This document shows, in pieces, positions 29,511 to 38,133 of a stretch of 42,035 nt of DNA. The position numbers and the translations under genes were made by a program. Within the stretch, counting starts at the first letter, position 1. Each line of letters begins with the position of its first letter. Origin of the DNA: Phytophthora sp. 'mugwort'. Taxonomy: Eukaryota > Oomycota > Peronosporomycetes > Peronosporales > Peronosporaceae. The DNA is taken from positions 1 through 42,035 of the forward strand of contig JAUCEF010000046.1 in NCBI GenBank assembly GCA_033558025.1, in the 5' to 3' direction. The notes below the pieces were generated by a model that was not told the DNA's origin, searched no databases, and saw nothing but the letters and a program-made list of their open reading frames with translations.

Positions 29511-31504
29511 AATAATTTGATTGATTTTTGAAATTTTATTAGAATTAATCAATATTTTTGAATATTGTTCTAATATATTTGTATAATAATTATTTTTAAT
29601 TAATGAATCTAAAAATTAATATTAATTTTTAAAATTTTTTATTAAAACTAAATTATAAATAATTTTTATTTTTTTTTTTAATAAATAAGGTAAAATATCT
29701 TTAATTTTTAAAAAAGCTTCTGATTTTAGATTGATTTTTATTTATAAAATTTATAAAGATTTCTATAATTATAGAATCTTTACGTTGTTCTATATTTACA
29801 TTTAAATTTGTTCATTTTTTTGAATAAAACCTTCTAAATTAATATACATTCCATTTTTTTCTAAAAAAGTTAATCCAGGTAAAATTAGATTTGAATTTTG
29901 AGCATCTTTAGTAAATGATGTCCTTGATAAATAACAAAACTATTTTTAGTTATTTTTAATTTATTTTGTAAATTTGTATTAAATAAATAATATAATTTTG
30001 AATTATTTAACATATTTAATGATTTTGGAAAAGTAATTTCAAAAAAATTAATTAAAGAAGTTTGAAAATTAAAGAAATTAATATTATGGTTAATAAATGA
30101 TAAATTTTTTAATTTTGATAATAAAAAAAAACCATTTTTTTGATTTAAAATATTACTACCTATAATAATTAAAGGTTTTTTTGCTTTTTTTAATTGTTTA
30201 CAAAATACATGTTTTCCTAAAATAATATTTATTAAAGTTTTAAAAGTTAATCCTAAATGTTTTACTGGATAAGTAAAATTAATTTTATTACCGATATATG
30301 CTATTTTAAAATTTCCTTTTTTTAAACGATTAATTAAATGAATATTTAAAATAGAACCTTCTTGACGAATATCACTACCAATTATTAAACAAACATCAGA
30401 TTCTTCAATAGATTTTAAAGTATTATTAAATAAAAAATTTGAAGCTAAATCAGAATTTATCTTAATTTGTCGATTTTTTAAAAATTGTTCATAATTTACA
30501 TTTGAAATTCCTAATTTATTTAAATTTTTTTTTAATAAAAAAAGAGATTCTAAATCAGTTAAATCACCAATAATACTTTTAGCATTAAAACTATCTGTAA
30601 TTATCAATTTTTTATTAATAATATTTAGAGCATCTAACCAAGAAATCCTATGAAAATTGTTTTGATTATCTTTTAATAATGGATATTTTAATCGTTGATA
30701 TTTTAAACTATCAAAAAAATATCTTGTTTTATCTGATATCCATTCTTTATTAATATTAAAATTAGTTTTAGGTAAAATACGTATAATTTCATTATTAAAA
30801 ATATCAATTTTAATATTTGAACCAATACTATCTAAAATAGCAATACCCTCTTTTTTTTTTAATTCCCAAGAACGTGCTTTAAAAGTATAGGGTTTAGAAG
30901 TTAATGCACCAACAGGACATAAATCTACTAAATTACCAGAAAATTCGGATTTAAAAATATTTGAAGAATAAAAATTAATTTCAGTTTTATTACCACGACC
31001 TGTTGTACCTAAACCGTCAATTCCACAAATTTCATTAGCAAAACGTACACAACGTGTACAATGAATACATCTTGTCATAATTGTTTTAATAAAAGGACCA
31101 CAATATTTATCTTCAACGCCACGTTTTTTAAAAAAAAAACGACTACGATCCGATCCAAAAATCATTGTTTGATCTTGTAAATCACATTCTGACGCTTGAT
31201 CACAAATAGGACAATCTAATGGATGATTTATTAAAAGAAATTCTAATACACTTTCACGTGCTTTTTGTACTAAAGGAGTATTAGTAAATATTTTCATATT
31301 TGGTATTAAAGGCATTGCACATGAAGCTACAGGTTTAGGGGAATTTTCGATTTCAACTAAACACATACGACAATTACCGGCAATTTGTAAATTCTCTTGA
31401 AAACAGAATTTAGGGATTTGAATTTTAAAATTATTACATGCTTGTAAAACTGTTAAATTTTTATTAACTTTTAATTCGATATTGTTAATATATATATTAA
31501 TCAT
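29507..31504 (-). CDS. nad11: NADH dehydrogenase subunit 11 (75 kDa), 5'-complete copy
   Basis: Largest subunit of the complex I peripheral arm, carrying the Fe-S chain from FMN. From ATG 31504 the order is a 2Fe-2S domain (CRMCLVEIE), a Cys-rich CPICDQASECDLQD region, the CIHCTRCVRFANEICG cluster and DLCPVGALTSKP, then the molybdopterin-like domain from about residue 220. The frame is open for 539 codons to 29885, where CATCATTTAC (left arm: CATCATTTTAC) shifts it. More run-length changes follow. Compared with the left copy, the full protein would be about 668 residues with both domains in one chain. Confidence 0.93.
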
Positions 31505-31585
31505 TTTAATGATAAAAAATTAAATAAAATATAAATTTATTTTCACTAAAAAGATATATTTTATTTAAAATATATTATTATAGTA

Positions 31586-31670
31586 ATATCAAAGAAGGGA
31601 TTTGAACCCTTAACGCTTTTAAGCTTTACATCCTAAGTGTAACGTGTTTACCAATTTCACCACTTTGATA
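31586..31670 (-). tRNA. trnL: tRNA-Leu (UAG)
   Basis: Class II tRNA with a long variable arm, acceptor TATCAAA/TTTGATA and anticodon TAG. Confidence 0.93.
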
Positions 31671-31677
31671 ATAAAAA

Positions 31678-31760
31678 TACCTACTATTGGACTTGAACCA
31701 ATAACCCTAAAAGGGAACAGATTTTAAATCTATCGTGTTTACCAATTTCACCAAGTAGGC
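31678..31760 (-). tRNA. trnL: tRNA-Leu (UAA)
   Basis: Class II tRNA, acceptor GCCTACT paired to AGTAGGT and anticodon TAA. Similar to trnL(UAG), 8 nt away, across the D-arm and anticodon arm, suggesting a tandem origin. Confidence 0.93.
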
Positions 31761-31778
31761 TAATATTTTTTTAAATAT

Positions 31779-32522
31779 ATGAAAAAAAAAAAAATAATAA
31801 CTTATTTACAATTACATTTATTTGAATTAAAATATAATTTTTTTATACTTTTAATCACTTTTTTTTATCTTTTTATAATTTCATATTATTTTTCTGATCA
31901 ATTAATATATTTATTAGTTAATAATTTACTTAATAAAAATATGTTAAAATATTTTATTTTTACTAATATTACTGAAATTTTTATTACTAATATTTTTATA
32001 GCAATTTTCATAACAACTTTTATAACAATTCAATTAAGTTTTTTATTATTTTGGTTTTTTTTATCAAAAGGTTTATATAAATTTGAAAATTTTATTTTTA
32101 TAAAATTTTATATTTTTTTTATAATTTTTAATTTTTTTATAATAAAATTTATTTTTACTAATATTATTCCACATATTTGGGATTTTTTATTAAATTTAAA
32201 TTTTTCAAATTTATATCTTTTAACAATTTATTTTGAACCAAAAATTGATAATTATTTTGATTTTATTTTTTCTTCTTTTATTTATATATTTATAATATTT
32301 ATTTATTTTTTTTCTTTATTTTTTTTTATATCAAATAATATTTTAAAAATTAAAATAATTATTAATTTAAGAAAATTCTTTTATTTAAAAATAATATTAT
32401 TGAGTGCTTTAATTACACCACCAGATATATTTAATTTTATATTAATTTATTTTATCTTTTTTTTTTTTTTTGAAATATTTATTTATATTTCAATATATTT
32501 AAATAAATATAAATTAATTTAA
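31779..32522 (+). CDS. tatC: Sec-independent translocase TatC
   Basis: Receptor-core subunit of the twin-arginine translocase (also called ymf16 or mttB), 247 aa, six hydrophobic helices. Family evidence is the N-terminal HLFELKYNFF stretch, FTNITEIFITNIFIA with its conserved Glu, and SALITPPDIFN, the TPPD motif of TatC. In mitochondria it is thought to move folded proteins such as the Rieske subunit. Its 3' end overlaps convergent rpl31 by 9 nt. Confidence 0.95.
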   Translation: MKKKKIITYLQLHLFELKYNFFILLITFFYLFIISYYFSDQLIYLLVNNLLNKNMLKYFIFTNITEIFITNIFIAIFITTFITIQLSFLLFWFFLSKGLYKFENFIFIKFYIFFIIFNFFIIKFIFTNIIPHIWDFLLNLNFSNLYLLTIYFEPKIDNYFDFIFSSFIYIFIIFIYFFSLFFFISNNILKIKIIINLRKFFYLKIILLSALITPPDIFNFILIYFIFFFFFEIFIYISIYLNKYKLI

Positions 32523-32717
32523 TTTATTTTTTTTTATAAAATTTAATTTACTTTTATTTAAATTGATATTTGTATTTGTAATAATATCTGTTTCTTTAAA
32601 AATTCTTAAATTTAATTGATAATTTTTTAAATACTTAATAGATGTTATTTTTAAAGAAGATCCATTTGTTAAAATAATTTTATTTTTATAGGTAAAAAAT
32701 TTTTTATTTTTATTCAT
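32514..32717 (-). CDS. rpl31: Ribosomal protein L31
   Basis: Small Lys/Asn-rich protein of 67 aa from ATG 32717. The motif KIILTNGSSLKITSIKYLKNYQLNLRIF matches mitochondrial L31 (bL31) of stramenopiles, where a TDGSS-like turn is conserved. An upstream ATG at 32747 would run the gene into trnC on the opposite strand, so the shorter start is preferred. Convergent with tatC. Confidence 0.75.
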   Translation of the reverse strand: MNKNKKFFTYKNKIILTNGSSLKITSIKYLKNYQLNLRIFKETDIITNTNINLNKSKLNFIKKNKLN

Positions 32718-32734
32718 ATAATATAATTTATTTT

Positions 32735-32805
32735 GGCTAGATAACATAAAGGTAATGTAAAGGACTGCAAATCCTTTAATGACGGTTCGAATCCGTCTCT
32801 AGCTT
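32735..32805 (+). tRNA. trnC: tRNA-Cys (GCA)
   Basis: Acceptor GGCTAGA/TCTAGCT and anticodon GCA. It lies on the plus strand between minus-strand rpl31 and trnS. Confidence 0.93.
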
Positions 32806-32809
32806 TTAA

Positions 32810-32894
32810 AGGATAGAGTGGGATTTGAACCCACGGTATTATTACATACTTCAGTTTTCAAGACTGACACCTTAAACCACTCGATCACCTATCC
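32810..32894 (-). tRNA. trnS: tRNA-Ser (UGA)
   Basis: Class II tRNA with a long variable arm, acceptor GGATAGG paired to CTCTATCC and anticodon TGA, reading UCN. Confidence 0.92.
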
Positions 32895-32903
32895 ATATTA
32901 AAA

Positions 32904-33317
32904 TTAACGTCTTTTTTGTTTTTTTAATCTACAACCATTAAAAGGTTTTGTTGTTTTATCTAAAATATATTTTATTTTAATTTTTTTATTTTTTATATTT
33001 TTTAAAACATTATATCGACCTAAACCAGTACCATGTAAATAAATTTTTAATTTTTTTATTTTTTTTAATTGAAGATATTTATTAATTTTATATACAATTA
33101 ATTGAACATTATATGGTGTATTTTTTTTAAAACGTGTTTTTTTTAATGATTTTGTAGACCATTGTTTTAAAAGATTTCCTTTATAAGTTGTTAAACTTAT
33201 AATAGTATTTTTTAAATTTGCTGTAATATGTAAATTTGTTAAAATTAAAGGATTTTTTTTTTTTAAATTTATTTTTTTTTTAAATTTATTTTTAAAATTA
33301 TATTTATTTTTATTCAT
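32904..33317 (-). CDS. rps11: Ribosomal protein S11
   Basis: Small-subunit platform protein S11 (uS11), 137 aa. Landmarks are LTNLHITANLKNTIISLTTYKGN near residues 26-50, LHGTGLGRYNVLKNIK, and the C-terminal TTKPFNGCRLKKQKRR. A Lys-rich N-terminal extension of about 20 residues is present. It follows rps13 by 12 nt, keeping the bacterial alpha operon order. Confidence 0.96.
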   Translation of the reverse strand: MNKNKYNFKNKFKKKINLKKKNPLILTNLHITANLKNTIISLTTYKGNLLKQWSTKSLKKTRFKKNTPYNVQLIVYKINKYLQLKKIKKLKIYLHGTGLGRYNVLKNIKNKKIKIKYILDKTTKPFNGCRLKKQKRR

Positions 33318-33329
33318 AGAATAATAACT

Positions 33330-33743
33330 TTATCTTTTTTTTTTTTTTTGACTTTTAAATGGTCGTTTATTACGTGAAATACGTTTTTGAATAAAAATTT
33401 TTTTTAATTTTTTAGATGTTTTTGAATTTGTATGAGTACGTTGTCCTCTAACAGGTAATCCCTGACTTTGTCTAATTCCACGATTACTTTTAATTTCTAC
33501 TAATTCATTTAATCTTTCAGTTTTAATTTTTTTTAAAAGTTGTTCAACTTTTAAATTTTTATTAATATAATTAACCAGTCGGTTTACATGGTTGTTTTTA
33601 AGTTTATTAAGGGTGATTTGAGGATTAATTCCTATATTTTTACAAATTTTCTTGGATTGAAATTCATTAATACCATATAATATAGTTAATGAATATAAAA
33701 TACTTTTTGAATCTGAAATTGTTTTATTAAAAATATATAACAT
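33330..33743 (-). CDS. rps13: Ribosomal protein S13
   Basis: Small-subunit head protein S13 (uS13), 137 aa. The N-terminal part holds LTILYGINEFQSKKICKNIGI with a helix-two-turn-helix region. The C-terminal tail is the family hallmark GIRQSQGLPVRGQRTHTNSKT, reaching toward the P-site tRNA. It diverges from rpl2, 28 nt away. Confidence 0.97.
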   Translation of the reverse strand: MLYIFNKTISDSKSILYSLTILYGINEFQSKKICKNIGINPQITLNKLKNNHVNRLVNYINKNLKVEQLLKKIKTERLNELVEIKSNRGIRQSQGLPVRGQRTHTNSKTSKKLKKIFIQKRISRNKRPFKSQKKKKR

Positions 33744-33771
33744 AATAGATTTTATCTATATACCATATAAA

Positions 33772-34578
33772 ATGATAGAAAAAAAAATAAAACCTATAAC
33801 ACCATCACAACGTCAAACATTTTTATTAAAAAAAGATAATTTAACTAAAATTTTTAAAATTAAATCTTTAACAAAAGGTTTTCAACGTGCTAATGGTAAA
33901 AATAATCAAGGTAAAATAACTATAAAACATCGCGGTGGTGGACATAAACGTTTATATAGAATAATTGATTTTAATAGATCTAAAAATATTGAAGGTTATA
34001 TTATTAAAATTTTATATGATCCTAATCGTTCCGCAAATATCGCTTATATTAAAAACAATTCTAAATCTTATTTAATTTTAGCACCGGAAGGTTTAAAAAT
34101 TAATCAATATATAAAAAGTTCACCTAATGCTGAATTAAAAGTAGGTAATGCTTTACCATTACAAAATATACCAATTGGTAGTTTAATTCATAATATTAGT
34201 TTATATCCAAAATCTAGAGGAAAATTAATAAGAAGTGCTGGAACATCTGCACAATTAATTCAAAAAATTGATAATAAATACGCTCGAATTCGTTTAAATT
34301 CTGGTGAATTAAAATTAATTTTATTAACTTGTTATGCAACATTAGGTGTTGTATCTAATATTAATCATAAAAAAATTAAATTAGGTAAAGCTGGGCGTTC
34401 ACGTTGGTTAAATAGACGACCTTCTGTACGTGGTGTAGCAAAAAATCCTGTCGATCATCCACATGGTGGTGGTGAGGGTAAAACAAGTGGAGGGCGACCT
34501 TCTGTAACACCACAAGGTAAAATAACTAAAGGAAAGCCTACACGTAAAAAAACAAAAAAAAAATTAATTATTAAATAA
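33772..34578 (+). CDS. rpl2: Ribosomal protein L2
   Basis: Large-subunit protein L2 (uL2), 268 aa, essential for peptidyl transferase assembly. Landmarks are GKITIKHRGGGHKRLYRIIDF, AGTSAQLIQKIDNKYARIRLNSGE, and NPVDHPHGGGEGKTSGGRPS with the conserved catalytic-region histidine. First gene of the rightward S10-type cluster. Confidence 0.98.
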   Translation: MIEKKIKPITPSQRQTFLLKKDNLTKIFKIKSLTKGFQRANGKNNQGKITIKHRGGGHKRLYRIIDFNRSKNIEGYIIKILYDPNRSANIAYIKNNSKSYLILAPEGLKINQYIKSSPNAELKVGNALPLQNIPIGSLIHNISLYPKSRGKLIRSAGTSAQLIQKIDNKYARIRLNSGELKLILLTCYATLGVVSNINHKKIKLGKAGRSRWLNRRPSVRGVAKNPVDHPHGGGEGKTSGGRPSVTPQGKITKGKPTRKKTKKKLIIK

Positions 34579-34581
34579 ATT

Positions 34582-34818
34582 ATGTCTAGAAGTAAATATA
34601 AAGGTCCATTTTTTAAAGTTAATTTATTAAAAAAAAAACAATGGATAAAAATAACTAATAAAAATTTAACAATATTACCTGAATATAGTAATCATTCTGT
34701 AAGTATTTATAATGGTAAAATATTTATTAATTTGGAAATAAATGATAAAATGATTGGTTTTAAATTTGGTGAATTTATTAATACACGAAAAAAACATATA
34801 TATAAAAAAAAAAAATAA
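34582..34818 (+). CDS. rps19: Ribosomal protein S19
   Basis: Small-subunit head protein S19 (uS19), 78 aa. Signatures are SRSKYKGPFFKVNLL and ILPEYSNHSVSIYNGKIFINLEI, with a C-terminal KFGEFINTRK. It starts 3 nt after rpl2 and ends 3 nt before rps3. Confidence 0.96.
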   Translation: MSRSKYKGPFFKVNLLKKKQWIKITNKNLTILPEYSNHSVSIYNGKIFINLEINDKMIGFKFGEFINTRKKHIYKKKK

Positions 34819-34821
34819 ATT

Positions 34822-35653
34822 ATGGGTCAAAAAATTATACCAATTAGTTTAAGATTAAATAAAAAAAAAAATTGGGATTCCCAATGGATTGTTAATAATA
34901 ATGAGTATTCTAATTTATTGCATTTTGATTTAGAAATTAAAAAATATTTTCAAAATATTTTTAATTATAAAAATTTAAAATTAATAGATATAAATATAGT
35001 AAAAACATCAAATAATATAAATATATATGTTTATATTCAAAAAAATGCAAAAAAATATTATAAATTATCTTATAATCAAATTATTAAATATTTAAATATA
35101 TATTATATTAATAATAATATTAAATTATTTATCAAAAATGTCCAATTTTTTGAATTAATTAAATTACGAAAAAATTTAAAAAGAATTTTTGATAAAATAA
35201 GAAAAAATAATCGAATTAATAAAAATGTTAAAAAAATGATTTATAATTTTAGTTATGCTTTTTATACTAAAAATATAAATATTATAACTTTTTATATTAA
35301 ACAAACATTAGAAAAAAAAAAAACACATAAAAAATTTATTAATAATATTGATAATATGCTTCAAGAATTTTTTAAAATATTTTCTAATTTTATTGGTTAT
35401 CGTTTACAATTTAAAGGTCGTTTAAATAAATCAAAACGTAAAAAAAAAACTAATTTTTCAAAAAGGAAAAATACCATTAAATACTTTAGAATATGATATT
35501 AAATATCATTTTAATGAATTTAAAACACCATCGGGTATTTGTAGTATTAAATTATGGATTTTTTTTAAACCACTAAAAACTACATTAAATTCTAAATTTT
35601 TAAAAAAACAAAGAATTAAAAATACTAATTATGTTATTTCCAAAAAAAACTAA
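34822..35653 (+). CDS. rps3: Ribosomal protein S3, frameshifted
   Basis: Small-subunit protein S3 (uS3) at the mRNA entry site. ATG 34822 opens MGQKIIPISLRLN, the S3 start. The first frame ends at 35496, after IGYRLQFKGRLNKSKRKKK. The other frame continues with IPLNTLEYDIKYHFNEFKTPSGICSIKLWIFF, which matches the S3 C-terminal domain, and stops at 35653 inside rpl16. Removing one A from the A5 run at 35467-35471 gives 831 nt and 276 residues. With that reading, rps3 overlaps rpl16 by 23 nt. Confidence 0.92.
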
Positions 35654-36035
35654 ATATAAAAAACAATTTAAAAGTAAACTTACAGGTAAAACAACAAAAG
35701 GTAATAATATTGTTTATGGTAAATATGCTATTAAAGTTTTAAAAGAAACACGTTTAACATCAAGACAAATAGAAGCAACTCGTCGAATAATTATTCGAAA
35801 AATGAAACGATTAGGATTTCTTTGGATTCGTGTTTTTCCAGATACACCTGTAACAGCAAAACCTACAGAAAATCGTATGGGTAAAGGAAAAGGTGCTGTT
35901 TCTTTTTGGGTTGCTAAAGTTAAAAAAGGTCAAATTTTATATGAAATTAGCGGTATTTCATTAGAAAATGCAAAAAAAGTTTTAAAAGCGGGTTCTAATA
36001 AATTGCCGGTTAAAACAAAATTTATTTATAAATAA
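35631..36035 (+). CDS. rpl16: Ribosomal protein L16
   Basis: Large-subunit protein L16 (uL16) near the A-site tRNA elbow, 134 aa. Signatures are TSRQIEATRRIIIRKMKRLG, VTAKPTENRMGKGKGAVSFW and YEISGISLENAKKVLK. The start overlaps the end of rps3 in another frame. Confidence 0.98.
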   Translation: MLFPKKTKYKKQFKSKLTGKTTKGNNIVYGKYAIKVLKETRLTSRQIEATRRIIIRKMKRLGFLWIRVFPDTPVTAKPTENRMGKGKGAVSFWVAKVKKGQILYEISGISLENAKKVLKAGSNKLPVKTKFIYK

Positions 36036-36037
36036 TT

Positions 36038-36111
36038 AGGCTTATAGTTTAATTGGTTAGAGCATACCGCTCATAACGGTATAGTTGTAGGTTCAAATCC
36101 TACTAGGCCTA
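36038..36111 (+). tRNA. trnI: tRNA-Ile (CAU)
   Basis: Anticodon CAT in CTCATAA; acceptor AGGCTTA/TAGGCCT. The body resembles bacterial tRNA-Ile2 (TATAG..TTAATTGGTTAGAGC), so it is read as the lysidine-type Ile tRNA for AUA rather than Met. Confidence 0.83.
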
Positions 36112-36132
36112 ATTAAAAAATTTTTATTTTAA

Positions 36133-36801
36133 ATGAAAAAATTAAAAAAACAAAAAACAAATAATTTATCAAATTATCAACAATTTTTAAAAAATAATTA
36201 TTTAAAAAAAAAAAAATTTAAATTAAAAAATATTTTATTTGAAAATCCAATTTTATTTAATAATTTAAATTTAGAATCTTATGTAATTGAATTTAATAAT
36301 TATGAAAACATTTATTTACCTTTTACTTTAATAAAAATAGATAAAATTTCAACAATTGCTATAAAATATGAAAATATTATATTATTTAATTATGATTTAA
36401 CTTATAATATATTACATCAATTTAATAAAATAATGCTTCAAAATATTTTAATAAAAAAAAATAATTCAATAAAAGGTCGTTTACTTGGTGGAAATTGGAA
36501 TAATAAAAAAATTTTTATTTCAATTTTAGGATTTATTTTTTCTATAAAACCTATTAATTTAAATAATGCTTTAAATTATAAAAAAAAATTTTATTTTAAT
36601 AAATATAATAAAAAAGGTTTCTATAAAAGAAGAATTAATTCAACACGTTTAATTAATTGTTATAAATTAAAATATTTAAATTTTAAAGTTAATAATTTAA
36701 ATATATTTAAAAAATCAAAAAAAGAATTTTCAAGACTTTCTTATATTCAAACTATTATTCAAAATCAAAAAATAAAAAATAATAATTTTAAAATAAAATA
36801 A
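36133..36801 (+). CDS. rps1: Probable ribosomal protein S1
   Basis: 222 aa, Lys/Asn/Ile-rich. The centre looks like an S1-type OB fold: IKGRLLGGNWNNKKIFISILGFIFSIKP corresponds to the pattern KGxIxxxxxGGxxVxIxGxxAFLP, and the earlier stretch ENIYLPFTLIKIDKISTIAI fits the preceding S1 strands. The C terminus is basic. The order rpl16-trnI-this gene-atp8 on one strand argues for a ribosomal role. Sequence match by eye is moderate; an unrelated lineage-specific ORF is the alternative. Confidence 0.5.
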   Translation: MKKLKKQKTNNLSNYQQFLKNNYLKKKKFKLKNILFENPILFNNLNLESYVIEFNNYENIYLPFTLIKIDKISTIAIKYENIILFNYDLTYNILHQFNKIMLQNILIKKNNSIKGRLLGGNWNNKKIFISILGFIFSIKPINLNNALNYKKKFYFNKYNKKGFYKRRINSTRLINCYKLKYLNFKVNNLNIFKKSKKEFSRLSYIQTIIQNQKIKNNNFKIK

Positions 36802-36862
36802 AAATAAAAGTGTTCTTTCAAGAAAAATATATGTTGAAGAAATAAAAATTTATTATAAAATT

Positions 36863-37255
36863 ATGCCACAATTCGATCAATTTTCATTTTTTAATCAAGT
36901 TTCTTGGTTTTTATTTTTTTTTTTTAATTTTTATTTTTTTATTACTTATTTTTTTTTACCTAAAATTTGTTATAATTTAAAATTTAGAAAAAAAAAAATA
37001 ATTTTTGATAATAAAAAAAAAAATCAAATTAATTTTGAAAAAAATAATATTATTTATTTTTTTAATAATTCTTATAAAACTTTTTGTTTTAATTTTGAGT
37101 TATTTATAACAAAAAAATTATCTATTTATAAAAAAAATCAAAATATTAAAATACAAAAAACTTCAATTTTTAATAAAATATTAAAACAAAAAATTAATTA
37201 TATTTTAAATAAAAAATTTTTATTATTAAATAAAATTTTTATAAGAATTAATTAA
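36863..37255 (+). CDS. atp8: ATP synthase F0 subunit 8
   Basis: F0 subunit 8, 130 aa. The N terminus MPQFDQFSFFNQVSWFLFFFF is the family signature, with one membrane helix around residues 14-35. The tail is long and basic, as in protist and plant atp8 (orfB). Confidence 0.95.
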   Translation: MPQFDQFSFFNQVSWFLFFFFNFYFFITYFFLPKICYNLKFRKKKIIFDNKKKNQINFEKNNIIYFFNNSYKTFCFNFELFITKKLSIYKKNQNIKIQKTSIFNKILKQKINYILNKKFLLLNKIFIRIN

Positions 37256-37265
37256 TTTTTTAAAT

Positions 37266-37338
37266 AAGTGTATAGCTCAGCTGGTAGAGCACCGGACTTT
37301 TAATCTGATGGTCTTGGGTTCAAATCCCAATACACTTA
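37266..37338 (+). tRNA. trnK: tRNA-Lys (UUU)
   Basis: Acceptor AAGTGTA/TACACTT and anticodon TTT. Confidence 0.94.
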
Positions 37339-37340
37339 TT

Positions 37341-37413
37341 GGGGATATATTTCAACTGGTAGAAAGTATGTTTTGCAAATATAATGTTATCGGTTCGAAT
37401 CCGATTATCTCCA
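37341..37413 (+). tRNA. trnA: tRNA-Ala (UGC)
   Basis: Acceptor GGGGATA/TATCTCC and anticodon TGC, 2 nt after trnK. The D-arm is reduced (TTTCAACTGGTAGAAA). Confidence 0.93.
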
Positions 37414-37440
37414 TATTTATCTTTCTTAAATATAATTTTA

Positions 37441-37739
37441 TGCAAAAAAAAATTAAAAAAAATATTAAACAACGTAATTTATTTAAAAATTTTGAAAAAA
37501 ATAGATTAACTTTAAAAATTCTTTCAAAAAATTTAAATATTGAAAAAAATTTAAGATGGAAATTACAACAAAAGTGGTTTTTTTTCCATCAAAATTCATC
37601 AATTACTAGAATTAAAAATGTGTGTGTTTTAACTGGACGTTCTAAAAGTATTTATCGTTTATTTAAAATATCCAGAATCCAATTACGTAAATTAGCATCA
37701 AAAGGGTTTTTACCCGGTATTTCTAAATATAGTTGGTAA
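37441..37739 (+). CDS. rps14: Ribosomal protein S14
   Basis: Small-subunit protein S14 (uS14), 98 aa from ATG 37441. Signatures are NRCxLTGR in the form CVLTGRSKSIYRLFKISR, and RKLASKGFLPGISKYSW at the C terminus. The zinc-binding cysteines of some bacterial forms are absent, as is usual in mitochondria. The frame runs upstream into trnA, but this ATG gives the family length. Confidence 0.97.
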
Positions 37740-37746
37740 TTTAATT

Positions 37747-38127
37747 ATGATTATAACAGATACTCTTTCCAATTTATTTTCAAAAATAAAAAATGGTTAT
37801 TTAGTAAAAAAATCAAAAATAGTACAACAAAAATCAAAACAAAGTATAAATATTTTAAATATCTTAATTAAAGAAGGTTTTATAAAAAGTTATAAGATAA
37901 ATTCCAAAAATCAATTAGAGATTTATTTAAAATATAGAAAAAATAAAGCAGTTATTACTGAAATAAAACGTTTATCAAAACCGGGAAAACGTTTATATAT
38001 TGCTAATAAGGATTTATATAAAAAAAAAACAGGATTTTATATTCTTTCAACATCTATTGGTATTTTAACAGATTTACAAGCTAAAAAATTAAATGTTGGT
38101 GGTGAATTGATTTGTAAAATTATTTAA
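37747..38127 (+). CDS. rps8: Ribosomal protein S8
   Basis: Small-subunit protein S8 (uS8), 126 aa. The N-terminal DTLSNLFSKIKNGYLVKK matches the D(M/L)L.RIRN motif. The C-terminal STSIGILTDLQAKKLNVGGELICKI matches the STS.GI(L/M)T motif that binds 16S helix 21. It starts 7 nt after rps14. Confidence 0.97.
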   Translation: MIITDTLSNLFSKIKNGYLVKKSKIVQQKSKQSINILNILIKEGFIKSYKINSKNQLEIYLKYRKNKAVITEIKRLSKPGKRLYIANKDLYKKKTGFYILSTSIGILTDLQAKKLNVGGELICKII

Positions 38128-38133
38128 AAAATT

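Larger units (their letters stand above)
28113..31069 (-). repeat. Palindrome, right arm (about 2.9 kb)
   Basis: Inverted copy of 25259-28112. From about 29930 to 31069 it appears identical to the left arm. From about 28180 to 29920 it differs by frequent one-base changes in A/T run lengths, with few or no substitutions seen. Confidence 0.93.
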
